Positions 1 to 9,673 are shown, counted from the first letter of the stretch. The stretch is 64,000 bases of DNA from CBDFKQ01 sp965248855 (GCA_965248855.1 CBDFKQ010000014.1:62001-126000), one strand, 5' to 3'. Numbers and translations are program-made. Notes: generated by a model from the sequence alone, not told the origin.

Positions 1-598
1 TTTTATAAATACCTTCTTTAAGATTTTCCAATTCATATTTTCCTTCTTTATTGGTTTTTGTGAAGTAGAAAGGTTTGTGCTTTGTTACAATAGAGGTATC
101 TGCCGATATGTACAGACTTACTAATGCATTTTCTACAGGTTTATTTGTTAATATTTCTCTTACTTCACCATAAATTGAAAGTGAATCTATATAATGACTT
201 GTACTGAATACTAATTTTAGATTCTGCGCAGGGTTTTTTTCATTCAAATCTGCAATCGATTGTCGAAAGTTGAAGGTATATGTTGTATTAGGTTTTAAAG
301 GCTTATCAAATTGAATCCTTATCCCTTTTTTTGTAGCTTTATGACCCCATGTTTCTATGTTGGGCGTGATTAATAATTGTTGATGAATAGCAGGCTCTAT
401 TTGAATATATTCATCAAATTCTAATTGTATAAATTGTGCTTTTACGTCAACGCTTTTGTTTTTTGGATAGCTAAATAATAATTTTGGGGGAATTGTATCT
501 TTTTTTCCGCCTGAAGGAGATTGTTGTGCCGCACATCTAAAAAGCAATATAGCTATGAGTATTAATAAGGAATATATTATCGGTTGATTCTTTAACAT
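1..598 (-). CDS. Ig-like domain lipoprotein, C-terminus beyond left edge
   Basis: The minus strand is open from an ATG at 598 to the window edge (199 codons). The N-terminus is a hydrophobic signal ending in Leu-Phe-Arg-Cys22, a lipobox typical of Bacteroidota lipoproteins. Residues about 35-120 read like an SbsA-type bacterial Ig-like domain (IPPKLLFSYPKNKSV start, TYTFNF strand). From about residue 125 the GEVREILTNKPVENALVSLY pattern resembles a carboxypeptidase-regulatory-like beta-sandwich. It is probably surface or periplasm anchored, function unknown. It starts 6 nt after the stop of the upstream methyltransferase, so it should be cotranscribed with it. Confidence 0.7.
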   Translation of the reverse strand, partial: MLKNQPIIYSLLILIAILLFRCAAQQSPSGGKKDTIPPKLLFSYPKNKSVDVKAQFIQLEFDEYIQIEPAIHQQLLITPNIETWGHKATKKGIRIQFDKPLKPNTTYTFNFRQSIADLNEKNPAQNLKLVFSTSHYIDSLSIYGEVREILTNKPVENALVSLYISADTSIVTKHKPFYFTKTNKEGKYELENLKEGIYK

Positions 599-604
599 TA
601 TAAA

Positions 605-1498
605 TTAATTATTTTTCTTTACCAGGTATATATTGCTAGAGTAGTTTTTAGTAAAAAGACCTTTAATATTTGATAACAACCCCACTGTAATTGCTTCAAT
701 ATAATTTGTATAATTATTTTTATATTTGGTACTTAACATACTTATATAGAAAGTATCGAATATCATGCCCTTGGTTTTTATCAGGGTCATATCATGTTTA
801 GTTATAAGACTTGTTAAACTTTTTATATTAAAGTGAGATAAATGCCTTGGTACATCATAAGCAGCCCAGTATTCTTTGTATATTTTGGCATCAAAAGAAT
901 CGCAATTTGGTACCGCAATAATTAAGTACGAATGGGTGTTCATTAATTCTTTTATTCTCTCAAGGTTTTTATTTAGATCATGTATATGCTCCATTACATG
1001 CCACATTGTTATAATATCAAATTTTTGAGAACTATATTCTTCAAAAATATTTAGCTTTATTTCAGATTTAGAATTTCCTATTGCTGCATTTCTTGTTTTT
1101 TGGTCAGGTTCTGATCCATATGTTTCCCAATTGTTTTCGCTGCATACTTTCAAAAACATCCCGGTTCCACATCCAATATCCAGTATTTTTTTTGTTTTAG
1201 AGTCTTTATTTAACAGATTTATTAAACCTAATTTTTTTTTCAAGGTTAAACCACGAACCAGTTGATATAATTTGTTTATAAACCCCTTGTTTGTATTTGA
1301 ATGTGAAATATAGTTTTCCGATTGATAATACTTTTCAATCTCTTTAATATCAGGGCGAGGGTTTGTGAATTTTAAGTTGCAGCGAGTACATGAAACAATT
1401 TTAAAATCTTCATTGGATTGCGTGTAATCTTTGCAAATTAAAAAATCTTCAAAATTATTACTATTACATACAGGGCATTTATCAATTAATTCGGGCAT
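605..1498 (-). CDS. Class I SAM-dependent methyltransferase with N-terminal zinc-ribbon-like motif
   Basis: A 297-residue protein. Motif I is LDIGCGTGMF (about 106-115), and WHVMEHIHD matches the Methyltransf_23-type post-motif segment. Two CxxC pairs (C8/C11 and C37/C40) form a likely N-terminal zinc ribbon, as in sugar- and polysaccharide-modifying methyltransferases. The substrate cannot be read from sequence. The gene lies 75 nt downstream of mnmG on the same strand and 6 nt before the Ig-like lipoprotein gene, so it is probably part of that run. Confidence 0.8.
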   Translation of the reverse strand: MPELIDKCPVCNSNNFEDFLICKDYTQSNEDFKIVSCTRCNLKFTNPRPDIKEIEKYYQSENYISHSNTNKGFINKLYQLVRGLTLKKKLGLINLLNKDSKTKKILDIGCGTGMFLKVCSENNWETYGSEPDQKTRNAAIGNSKSEIKLNIFEEYSSQKFDIITMWHVMEHIHDLNKNLERIKELMNTHSYLIIAVPNCDSFDAKIYKEYWAAYDVPRHLSHFNIKSLTSLITKHDMTLIKTKGMIFDTFYISMLSTKYKNNYTNYIEAITVGLLSNIKGLFTKNYSSNIYLVKKNN

Positions 1499-1573
1499 TT
1501 AAAATCAGGGTAATTATTATTATAAAATAACATCTTCGATTATTCAGATGAGGTTTTTATTGAAGTATTTATA

Positions 1574-3436
1574 TTATCTACCCAGATAAACCATTAATAT
1601 AGAAATATCTGATGGAGAGACGCCACTTATTCTGGAAGCCTGTCCGATAGTTCGAGGTCTAATTTTTTTCATTTTTTCTCGCCCTTCATTTGAAACAGTC
1701 TTTAGCTTATCAAAGTCAAATTTTTCATGAATAACAAAGTTTTCAAGTTCATTAATTTTGTCTGCCATTTTTTGTTCTTTCTCAATATAACTCTCGTACT
1801 TAATGTTTATTTCGGCCTGTTCAATGGTTTCTAATGTATATTTTCCGAAATCATTATTGAAATTTGAATTAAACTTTAATAATGAATCAATATTAAAATC
1901 GGGCCTCTTTAACAAGGTATATAATGTTGTTTTTTCTCTTATGGGCGCAGTTCCCATATGGCTTAATGCATTGTTTATTTCTTCAGGGCTAACCTTTATT
2001 TTATTTAATTCATCTATTAAATCAATTACAAGCTTATTGCGTTTTTTCATTTCGTCAAACCTTTCTTGGCTTGCTAATCCTAAAATATAAGCCTTTTCTG
2101 TAAGTCTTAAATCAGCATTATCCTGCCTAAGTAAAATCCTGTATTCAGCTCGGGATGTAAACATTCGGTATGGCTCATCTGTACCCTTATTAATAAGGTC
2201 ATCTATTAAAACTCCAATATATGCCTCGGATCTTTTTAAAACGAAATCGCCCTTCTCAAAAACTTTATTGTGTGCATTTATACCTGCTATTATCCCCTGT
2301 GCCGCAGCTTCTTCATAACCGGTAGTGCCATTGATTTGACCTGCGAAATATAAATTTTCAATTAATTTCGTCTCGAGGGTCTGTTTTAGTTGTGTAGGAG
2401 GAAAATAATCGTATTCAATCGCATAACCGGGGCGAAACATTTTTACACTTTCAAAACCGGGAATATTAAGAAGTGCTTTATATTGTACATCTTCAGGTAA
2501 TGAAGTAGAAAAGCCATTAACATAAATTTCCACAGTATTCCAACCTTCGGGTTCTACAAATATCTGGTGCCTGTCTTTATCTGCAAATCTATTAATTTTA
2601 TCTTCTACAGAAGGGCAATACCTCGGCCCTAAACCTTTTATCCTGCCCGTAAACATTGGAGATTTTTCAAATCCGGTTTTTAAAACCTCGTGCACCTTTT
2701 CATTAGTGTATGTAATATAGCAGCTCAACTGTTTTTTTAAAAAGGGCGTGTCAGTGTATGAAAACTTTCCGGGCTTCTCGTCTCCCTTTTGCTCGCCCAT
2801 TAAAGAATAGTCTAGCGACCTTCCATCTACTCTGGGCGGCGTTCCGGTTTTCATCCTACCACTTTCGAAGCCCAATTGAATTAATTGTTCCGTTATACCA
2901 GTTGCCGCTTTTTCCGCCGTTCTACCACCACCAAAACTTTTTTCTCCAATATGTATAATGCCATTTAAGAATGTGCCGTTGGTTAATACTACAGATTTTG
3001 ATTTTATTTCTATGCCCATTCCCGTCTTGACCCCTACCACCATTCCATCCTTAATAATTAACCCCGAAACCATTTCTTGCCAAAAATCAACATTTTGATT
3101 TTGTTCAAGTGCCATGCGCCATTCCTGCGCAAATTGATTTCTATCACTTTGTGCCCTCGGGCTCCACATTGCAGGACCTTTGGATAAGTTGAGCATCCTG
3201 AACTGAACCATACTTTTGTCTGTTATTATACCTGACATTCCACCGAGCGCATCTATTTCTCTTACTATCTGACCCTTAGCCACCCCTCCCATTGCAGGAT
3301 TACACGACATTTGCGCTATAGTATGCATGTTCATTGTAATCAACAACACCCTTGAACCCAAATTTGCCGCAGCCGCGGCAGCTTCGCAGCCGGCATGCCC
3401 CGCACCAACCACAATTACATCGTATTCTTTAAACAT
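1574..3436 (-). CDS. mnmG: tRNA uridine-5-carboxymethylaminomethyl modification enzyme MnmG (GidA)
   Basis: A 620-residue protein of normal MnmG length. The FAD-binding Rossmann motif VVGAGHAGCEAA is at about 9-20, the conserved GPRYCPSVEDK segment with its cysteine is near residue 270, and the C-terminal GQASRISGVSPSDISILMVYL tail is the family hallmark. With MnmE it installs the cmnm5 group on wobble U34 of several tRNAs in the cytoplasm. The ATG at 3436 is followed at once by the FAD motif. A parS-type ParB site lies 16 nt upstream and ybeY ends 42 nt upstream. mnmG is near the replication origin in many bacteria, which agrees with the parS sites. Confidence 0.97.
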   Translation of the reverse strand: MFKEYDVIVVGAGHAGCEAAAAAANLGSRVLLITMNMHTIAQMSCNPAMGGVAKGQIVREIDALGGMSGIITDKSMVQFRMLNLSKGPAMWSPRAQSDRNQFAQEWRMALEQNQNVDFWQEMVSGLIIKDGMVVGVKTGMGIEIKSKSVVLTNGTFLNGIIHIGEKSFGGGRTAEKAATGITEQLIQLGFESGRMKTGTPPRVDGRSLDYSLMGEQKGDEKPGKFSYTDTPFLKKQLSCYITYTNEKVHEVLKTGFEKSPMFTGRIKGLGPRYCPSVEDKINRFADKDRHQIFVEPEGWNTVEIYVNGFSTSLPEDVQYKALLNIPGFESVKMFRPGYAIEYDYFPPTQLKQTLETKLIENLYFAGQINGTTGYEEAAAQGIIAGINAHNKVFEKGDFVLKRSEAYIGVLIDDLINKGTDEPYRMFTSRAEYRILLRQDNADLRLTEKAYILGLASQERFDEMKKRNKLVIDLIDELNKIKVSPEEINNALSHMGTAPIREKTTLYTLLKRPDFNIDSLLKFNSNFNNDFGKYTLETIEQAEINIKYESYIEKEQKMADKINELENFVIHEKFDFDKLKTVSNEGREKMKKIRPRTIGQASRISGVSPSDISILMVYLGR

Positions 3437-3451
3437 AATATTTTTTTTTCG

Positions 3452-3467
3452 TGTTCCACGTGAAACA
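3452..3467. other. parS-type ParB binding site 1
   Basis: The 16 bases TGTTCCACGTGAAACA are identical to the classical chromosomal parS sequence described in Bacillus subtilis and widely conserved in bacteria. The site lies in the 42-nt gap between the ybeY stop and the mnmG start. A second site lies 17 nt away. ParB/Spo0J loads here and spreads to partition the origin region. Assignment rests on exact sequence identity; binding is inferred. Confidence 0.85.
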
Positions 3468-3478
3468 TTTTAAGACAA

Positions 3479-3919
3479 TTAATTTGTTCCACGTGGAACA
3501 TTATCTAGTTTTAATAAGTATTCATCTTCTTTTAAGGTCATCAAGGCCTTCTCCTCGGGTAATTTATCTTTATAGCCCGTAAGGTGGAGAAGCCCGTGAA
3601 TAATTACTCGACTAAGCTCAACATTAAAGGTTATACAAAATGTTTCCGCATTTTGTCTTACTCTTTGTATGCTAATGTAAATATCGCCTTCAATATTTTT
3701 AATTGTTTCTGAATTATCAAAAGTTATTATGTCTGTATAGTCATCATGGTTCAAAAATTCCTTATTAATAGAAATTAAATATTGATCACTACAGAAAATA
3801 TAGTTTAATGTTTTAATTTTAAAACCTTCCGCTTCTGCCGTTGCTCTTAGCCAAGTTTTAAATTTGTTGGGAGTATCAATTTTAAAATTTATTTCCTCTG
3901 AAAAAAAATGTATTGGCAT
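3479..3919 (-). CDS. ybeY: Endoribonuclease / rRNA maturation factor YbeY
   Basis: From the ATG at 3919 the protein is 146 residues beginning MPIHFFSEE; an in-frame ATG 33 nt upstream gives an atypical extension. The zinc-site region reads HGLLHLTGYKD, matching the UPF0054/YbeY HGxLHLxGY motif, with Lys-Asp in place of the usual Asp-His as seen in related phyla. YbeY acts in 16S rRNA 3' maturation and ribosome quality control. The last codons (NVPRGTN) are written by a second parS-type palindrome, so this 3' end appears to carry both coding and partition information. It lies between the anti-sigma kinase gene and mnmG, all on one strand. Confidence 0.92.
   Translation of the reverse strand: MPIHFFSEEINFKIDTPNKFKTWLRATAEAEGFKIKTLNYIFCSDQYLISINKEFLNHDDYTDIITFDNSETIKNIEGDIYISIQRVRQNAETFCITFNVELSRVIIHGLLHLTGYKDKLPEEKALMTLKEDEYLLKLDNVPRGTN
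3485..3500. other. parS-type ParB binding site 2, inside ybeY
   Basis: TGTTCCACGTGGAACA is a perfect 16-bp palindrome fitting the TGTTnCACGTGnAACA form of parS. It encodes the C-terminal Asn-Val-Pro-Arg-Gly-Thr of YbeY. Its centre is 33 bp from that of the first site, about three helical turns. Confidence 0.8.
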
Positions 3920-3970
3920 TATCGATATAAGATAAAAAGGGTAAACATGCACCCCTCAAAATTACCAAGA

Positions 3971-4372
3971 TTAATTCATATAAAAAATGAGCTCTACGCT
4001 CCTTCCTTCGTTGTTAAAGTGAACTTCGTCGGATAGGTGTTTCATTAGAAATACACCACGGCCTCCGGGTTTGTCAATATTTAGGGGTGCCGTAGGGTCT
4101 TGTAAATTATTAAAATCAAATCCATTCCCTTCATCTTCAATTAAAAACTTGACCTGATTGTGCTCCATAAATAAGGATAAGGTAACGTTTTTGTTTAAAT
4201 CGTTTTTGTTTCCATGTTTTATGGCATTGTTAACCGACTCTGTTACGGCAACCATTATGTTTCCATAAATATCATCGTCTATATTAAAAAACTCTTTAGC
4301 ATTGTCTATAAAGCTTTCAACTATTCTAATATTTTCTATTAAAGATGGTAATTGTATTTTTATCGATTTCAT
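3971..4372 (-). CDS. Anti-sigma regulatory factor, RsbW-like serine kinase (HATPase_c_2)
   Basis: A 133-residue single-domain GHKL ATPase. The N-box ESVNNAIKHGN (about 47-57), G1-box EDEGNGFD (about 78-85) and the lid/G2 motif PGGRGVFLMKHL are all visible. Proteins of this size usually phosphorylate an anti-anti-sigma STAS protein or bind a sigma factor in the cytoplasm. No STAS or sigma partner is next to it. It is 51 nt upstream of ybeY and downstream of the DUF4175 gene on the same strand. Confidence 0.85.
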   Translation of the reverse strand: MKSIKIQLPSLIENIRIVESFIDNAKEFFNIDDDIYGNIMVAVTESVNNAIKHGNKNDLNKNVTLSLFMEHNQVKFLIEDEGNGFDFNNLQDPTAPLNIDKPGGRGVFLMKHLSDEVHFNNEGRSVELIFYMN

Positions 4373-4432
4373 TATTGATGAAAAGCATTATTTCTTGTTG
4401 AACATACAAATTAAACTATTGATTTTTAATTG

Positions 4433-7400
4433 TTATTCTATTTTTTTAAAATATTTATCAACTTCTTTTTTATAATAAGGCTTAAGTGCAGGTGGAATGG
4501 TTTTTAGTAATTCCGTTTGACTTTGTTTCTGCTTAATATAATCTTCAAATTGCGACGCAGATATAGTCCTTTTTTTATCTTTTGCCTGTTCAGATTTTCT
4601 TGCCGGGTCTTCATCTTGTTCTTTTTCCGCCTTATCTGCGTCTAACAGTCTTGTTAATATTTCTTGTTGTCGTTTTATAGTATTTTGATTTATATTTTTA
4701 TTTACCAAGTCCTTTTCTGTCTCTTCCATGTCTTTTAAAAGCTGCTCCTTACCATCTTTGCCCCCGCCCTTTTGCCCTTTACCACCTCCATTTCCTTCTT
4801 CTAAAAGCTTTCTTATTATTTCTTGCTCTTGAGCCAGCTTAGCCAATTCTTCAGATAGCTGCTTGCCTGACAGACCGCCTTGTTTTAATTCTTGTATTTT
4901 TTGATTTAATTGTTTTTGAAGCCCACTTATTCCTTTTGATCCTTTAGGGCCTTTCTTTTTGCCGCTTTTTTTCCCACTCGCTAATTGTTGTGCCTGATTT
5001 TGCATTTTTTGTAAAACATCATCAAGCATCAATGCTAAATTATTCATTGAAGTCATTGATAATTGTTGCTTTGATGTGGCTATATTTATTTTACGTTGCT
5101 TAATGCCTGCAATACTTTCGTCCATATATTCTTTCATCTGGCCAAGCTCCCTTGTTACAAATGCTTCGATCTGAAATACTCTTTTAGACAAGGCTGTTAA
5201 GCTGTCCTCTATAATTTTTCCATCATCTTTAATTTTTAATTGCTCTTGAGCAAGTTTTAAAAATTTAGGATCAGAAGTGCTCACATTTTTGAAATCTTTC
5301 ATTAACTTCTCTTGATTAAAAGAAAGGCTTAATAAGTTTTCAAGAATTTTCCTTAAATCATCAATATTCTCCTGGTTTTGCTCAGCTTCTTCTTTACTCA
5401 TTCCCTTCTCCATTTTATCTGCCATATCTTTCATTTTATTCGCCGCTTTTTTTTGTGAGCCGGAAGCCTTTTTTTCTTGCTTATTGTTCAGCTGTTCTTC
5501 ACTTTTTTTCTGTTGCTCATCTACTTCTTTTTGTTCCTCCTTGGTGTCAGGTATATCACTCGGGTTTTCAAGCTTTTTGTTTTCTTGGTTTAATTCTTCA
5601 AGTTTCTTTTTCTCTTCTTCAAATTTTTGTTTTAAAGCTTCTTGTTCTTTCTTTATTTCTTCAATGTCAGCATCTTTCTTTTTACTCTCTTCGCTTAGTT
5701 TTTCTTGTTGTTTGGCTAATTCTTTTAAATTATTTATTTCTTTTTCTGTTTTTTGTTCTACTTGTAATTGTTTAAACATCTCTAAGGCCCGTTCAAGTTC
5801 TTTTTCAAGGTTGCCCTCTTTTTTATCTAATTTATTAAGCAGATCATTCGAATTAGAATTTTTATTTTGTTCTAATAGCTTTTTTAGTTCATCATAGAGT
5901 TTTTTTGTTTCTTCATCAAGAAGCTGATCCATTAGCTTTTGTAGTTTTTCTATTTTTTCCGAGAGTTTAGGACTTTGGTCAGAAAATTTATTTCTTTTTT
6001 CTTTAAGTTCATTTAAATCTTTTTGCAAATTTTCTACATCTGTATTAAGGTCTTTCTTCTTTTTTAAAAGCTCTTCAATCATTTTTTTATCCTGAAAATC
6101 TAAAGATTTTTTTGATTTTAAACGATCCTCTAAATCTTTTATATCCTTTTTCAATTTCTGACTTTCATTTAATGCTCCGGCCATTTTAGTGTTTGCGGAT
6201 GAGGTCTTTTCATCAATATCTTTATCAATACTTTCCTTATCGGGTATATTGAAAACATTTATTGGCGAACGTGTTATCTTAGCTCCATTTACTCCATCAT
6301 TATCCCAAACCTGAGTAAAATATTCAATCTTATCACCCGGACTTATGTGCAGAGAGTCAAGTGCCCATTGGTAATAATAATTTTGTTGAGAAATATTGTA
6401 ATTTATTGGAATGTTTATTTGATGTATAAGAGAATTTGAATTATTATCAGGCTTTCTTAAAATTTTGTAAAGTATAGCCAGCTTTGTCAATCCGTAATCA
6501 TCAGAGATGCTGCCACCTAATACTAAATAATTAAAAAGTAAGGTGTCTTTTAATTGTTCTAAAGATATTTTCGGAAATAGATCCGGTATTACTTCTATAT
6601 AAAAGTTAATCTCATCTTTATTAACCGCATCTTTATTTTTTAAATTAATTTTATAATTAGTGGAAACTTTTACTTGTTTTTTATAAAGGAATGAATTCTT
6701 ATCTATCAATACTGCTTTTTCAGACGATTGTTCATTTTGAAATTTTAATTGTAGTTCCTCCGCACCATTTACATTAAAATTCCATTGAACTGTCGTTCCT
6801 TCGGGAATTACCAAGTTGCCTGCATTTTTTAAATCTTCACTTTTTCGTTTTAAATAAGCAGGAAAATTTAATTTGGCATCAAAAAATAATAAATTGGGTC
6901 TTTCTTTTAATGAAACGGAATAATTTTCAGAAACAAAACCGGCTGCTTCAAAATGAAAATCACCCTCCTTCTGTATTTTATAAATTACATATTTATAATC
7001 AGTTGCATTAATTGACTGCATTTTTACTTTTCGGCCATTTAAAACCAAATAAATATTTTCGGGAATGGATTTGCCTTTTAATGATAAATCAATAACAAAG
7101 TCTTCGTTTTTAAAAGCATCAAGTTTTGAAGAATTAAATACGAAAGAAAAAGGCGCAGGACTTGCATAACTCTTTGAAAAATTCACAATTCTTGCTGAGG
7201 ATTCTGTAAAAAAGGCGGGTTTAAATATTATTAAGAACAAGATGATTAAAGCGGGAATAAAAATATATTTTAAAAACTTATTATTGTCTTCAAATTTTAC
7301 AGCTTCATTAAAATTTATAATGCTTAATTGTTTTGTTCGTTGCAACAAAGTTGCGTTTGTTAACTCATTAGAAGAAATATTGTTCTGTAATTGAAGTGTA

Positions 7401-7735
7401 TTTAACAACTTATCATTCACGCCCGCAAAGTACGCCCCGATATTACGTGCCGCCTCTTCATTTGATAGTTGTTGATTAATAAAAAAGAGTTTGATAACAG
7501 GGTTTAAAATCCAGTATAGAAATGAAAATAAACCACTTGCTATAAACAGAAAGAATAAACTTGCACGCAATGCAGAATTTAACCTGCCGAAATATTCTAA
7601 TGTATTAATTAAAATAAAACTTGATAATATTATCGCAGAAGTAAATATTAAACCTCTTAATAATAAATTGGAATAATACTTTTTTTTATAAGCTGTAAGC
7701 TTATCAGACAAACTCCGGGAATAATTTTCTGACAT
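4433..7735 (-). CDS. DUF4175 family membrane protein with long coiled coil
   Basis: A 1100-residue protein. Hydrophobic segments at about 26-48, 58-76 and 157-172 should anchor it in the inner membrane. A beta-rich region follows to about residue 500, then a very long Lys/Glu/Gln-rich coiled coil to near the C-terminus, interrupted by a Gly/Lys-rich low-complexity stretch (GGGKGQKGGGK). The architecture matches the Bacteroidota-specific DUF4175 family, whose function is unknown. A periplasmic or envelope scaffold role is inference. It heads the minus-strand run leading into the anti-sigma kinase, ybeY and mnmG. Confidence 0.8.
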   Translation of the reverse strand: MSENYSRSLSDKLTAYKKKYYSNLLLRGLIFTSAIILSSFILINTLEYFGRLNSALRASLFFLFIASGLFSFLYWILNPVIKLFFINQQLSNEEAARNIGAYFAGVNDKLLNTLQLQNNISSNELTNATLLQRTKQLSIINFNEAVKFEDNNKFLKYIFIPALIILFLIIFKPAFFTESSARIVNFSKSYASPAPFSFVFNSSKLDAFKNEDFVIDLSLKGKSIPENIYLVLNGRKVKMQSINATDYKYVIYKIQKEGDFHFEAAGFVSENYSVSLKERPNLLFFDAKLNFPAYLKRKSEDLKNAGNLVIPEGTTVQWNFNVNGAEELQLKFQNEQSSEKAVLIDKNSFLYKKQVKVSTNYKINLKNKDAVNKDEINFYIEVIPDLFPKISLEQLKDTLLFNYLVLGGSISDDYGLTKLAILYKILRKPDNNSNSLIHQINIPINYNISQQNYYYQWALDSLHISPGDKIEYFTQVWDNDGVNGAKITRSPINVFNIPDKESIDKDIDEKTSSANTKMAGALNESQKLKKDIKDLEDRLKSKKSLDFQDKKMIEELLKKKKDLNTDVENLQKDLNELKEKRNKFSDQSPKLSEKIEKLQKLMDQLLDEETKKLYDELKKLLEQNKNSNSNDLLNKLDKKEGNLEKELERALEMFKQLQVEQKTEKEINNLKELAKQQEKLSEESKKKDADIEEIKKEQEALKQKFEEEKKKLEELNQENKKLENPSDIPDTKEEQKEVDEQQKKSEEQLNNKQEKKASGSQKKAANKMKDMADKMEKGMSKEEAEQNQENIDDLRKILENLLSLSFNQEKLMKDFKNVSTSDPKFLKLAQEQLKIKDDGKIIEDSLTALSKRVFQIEAFVTRELGQMKEYMDESIAGIKQRKINIATSKQQLSMTSMNNLALMLDDVLQKMQNQAQQLASGKKSGKKKGPKGSKGISGLQKQLNQKIQELKQGGLSGKQLSEELAKLAQEQEIIRKLLEEGNGGGKGQKGGGKDGKEQLLKDMEETEKDLVNKNINQNTIKRQQEILTRLLDADKAEKEQDEDPARKSEQAKDKKRTISASQFEDYIKQKQSQTELLKTIPPALKPYYKKEVDKYFKKIE

Positions 7736-7829
7736 TGTAAAAAAATTTAGTAAAGCAAAATCTTTATAAATGTAACGAACTTAAATACAGATAAGTTATA
7801 TTATTAAATATTACTTTTTCGAACAAATA

Positions 7830-7870
7830 AAAATAACGAACCTGAATACAGCATCCAAGTTCGTTATTTT
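7830..7870 (-). terminator. Hairpin terminator after the peptide-binding lipoprotein gene
   Basis: A 12-bp perfect stem (7830-7841 with 7859-7870, AAAATAACGAAC / GTTCGTTATTTT) with a 17-nt loop begins 26 nt after the stop at 7896. The T-rich arm on either strand makes it potentially bidirectional. Confidence 0.7.
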
Positions 7871-7895
7871 TATTAATGCGTTATTATATTAAAAT

Positions 7896-9647
7896 TTACT
7901 TTTTAGTCTTCTCTAGCCAAACTTGGCTTAAGTCTCTGTACTGCATGGCATTATTAGGAAAATTTTTAACATAATTATAAACCAATCTATAACCCTCATC
8001 GTACCACAACACTAAAATTGGTGCGTCATCCATTAATACATCTTCGGCCTTTGCAAAATTTATATATGCCTCCACCTGATTTTTGGAATTTATGCCTTTT
8101 TCATATAAATCATCAAAAGTATTATTTCTATACCTGCTTACATTAGGGTAAGAATTGGCTTTTGGATCTTTTGGAATAGATTTTCCATAAAATTGAGATA
8201 AAAAGTTTTCCGGATTCGGGTAATCGGCAACCCAGGCTAATCTTAATAATTCATATTCACCTTTTAATGCATCATCAATAGATTCTGCAAAAGGAATAAT
8301 TTCCAATTCAACATCAATATTTAAAAAATCTTTTAATTCTTTTTGAATTTCAACAGCTACATAATTATTTCTGTTTCCCTCCGAGTTTAATTTTAATACT
8401 ATTTTAGGAAACCCTTTACCACCTCCATATCCTGCTTTCTTTAAGAAAAATTGAGCGGAATCTTTACTAAAACCATATCCTTTTATTTTGTTTATTTTAT
8501 AATCAACATACACATTAGGTGTTATACCATGCAAACCGGGAGCATCTCCCTCCCCATTAAGAACAAAATTTAAAATCTTTTCCCGATCAATGGCATATGA
8601 CAGTGCTTTCCTGACATTTTTATCTTTAAAAACCCCTTTTTCGGTTTGAAATACTAAAAATTGTGTTAACATTTCGGGAGATCTTTGCAGTTCGTATTTT
8701 TGATACTCACCCCGTAACGGTTGCTTACCCATTTCGGAAACAACATCAATAATAAATTCAGTTGGGATTCGATAAAGCATATCCAAATTACCTTTTTGAA
8801 ATTCAAAAAGCTCATTCTTTTTATCTTTTATAAATTTAATATCAATCGCTTCTAAAAATGGAAGTTTATTTCCCAAAGAATCGATTCCATAATATTTTTC
8901 ATTTCTTTTTAAAATCATTGAAATACCCTCATCTACCTGAGCAAGATAAAAAGCTCCTGTACCCACGGTTTTAATTCGCATTTCTTTACCATACTTTTCA
9001 AAAGCTTCTTTAGGATAAATCATAGCACCGGCACGAGCCAGGTTATAAAGAAAAATAGAATTAGGTTTTTCCAAAGTTAATTGAAGTGTTTTTTTATCAA
9101 TCACTTTAATCCCTTCAACTTCAAAATTCGGTTTTTTGCCACCTTCTGTAGCATTAAAATAGGCTGAAGCCCCTTTTAAAATATCTTTGAACAGTATAAA
9201 ATTTAAATTAGAGCCCGACTGAGTGCACAATTGGGTAAAACAATATTTAACATCTTCGGCAGTCATTTCCCTACCTGCTCCACCATTGCCGAAACAATCG
9301 TCATTATGAAAGAAAACATTATCTTTTAATTTAATTGTATAAATTGTTGCAGTTGAATCAACAGTATAACTTTCTGTTAATGAGTTAATTACTTTTAAAT
9401 TTCGAGGGTCAAACTTAAAAAGCCCTTCATAAATTTGAGAAGCAATACGATAAGAGAAATTATCTGTAATGCTTGGGGGAAACAGATTTTTTATATACTC
9501 TGCTTCACTTAACCTAAATACACCACCGTAAGATTTTCCGCCTTTTGCCTCCGACTGTTTGTTATGAGAAGATTCTTTTTCTTTACATGAATTGACCAAA
9601 AGAAAAACCAGTACAAAAGGAAGAAAAATAAATTGTTTGAGCTTCAT
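7896..9647 (-). CDS. ABC transporter substrate-binding lipoprotein, peptide/oligopeptide type (SBP_bac_5)
   Basis: A 583-residue protein with signal peptide and lipobox ending LLVNSC (Cys about 21). The region GLFKFDPRNLKVINSLTESY, the AEDVKYCF segment and the ALSYAIDREKIL motif are typical of the OppA/DppA family 5 solute-binding proteins. It should bind oligopeptides in the periplasm and hand them to an ABC permease. No permease or ATPase gene for such a system is adjacent. It has its own terminator and precedes exonuclease III by 26 nt in the opposite reading order. Confidence 0.88.
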   Translation of the reverse strand: MKLKQFIFLPFVLVFLLVNSCKEKESSHNKQSEAKGGKSYGGVFRLSEAEYIKNLFPPSITDNFSYRIASQIYEGLFKFDPRNLKVINSLTESYTVDSTATIYTIKLKDNVFFHNDDCFGNGGAGREMTAEDVKYCFTQLCTQSGSNLNFILFKDILKGASAYFNATEGGKKPNFEVEGIKVIDKKTLQLTLEKPNSIFLYNLARAGAMIYPKEAFEKYGKEMRIKTVGTGAFYLAQVDEGISMILKRNEKYYGIDSLGNKLPFLEAIDIKFIKDKKNELFEFQKGNLDMLYRIPTEFIIDVVSEMGKQPLRGEYQKYELQRSPEMLTQFLVFQTEKGVFKDKNVRKALSYAIDREKILNFVLNGEGDAPGLHGITPNVYVDYKINKIKGYGFSKDSAQFFLKKAGYGGGKGFPKIVLKLNSEGNRNNYVAVEIQKELKDFLNIDVELEIIPFAESIDDALKGEYELLRLAWVADYPNPENFLSQFYGKSIPKDPKANSYPNVSRYRNNTFDDLYEKGINSKNQVEAYINFAKAEDVLMDDAPILVLWYDEGYRLVYNYVKNFPNNAMQYRDLSQVWLEKTKK

Positions 9648-9673
9648 ATAAAGTATTTGAATTAATAAGTTTT

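Noticed and set aside
1500..1573. CATCT/AGATG hairpin as a terminator between mnmG and the methyltransferase
   Set aside because: Only a 5-bp stem with a weak tail; the genes are close and probably cotranscribed.
5455..5897. Plus-strand open frames opposite the DUF4175 gene
   Set aside because: They are antisense shadows of the Lys/Glu-rich coiled coil, giving Phe/Leu/Ser-rich nonsense.
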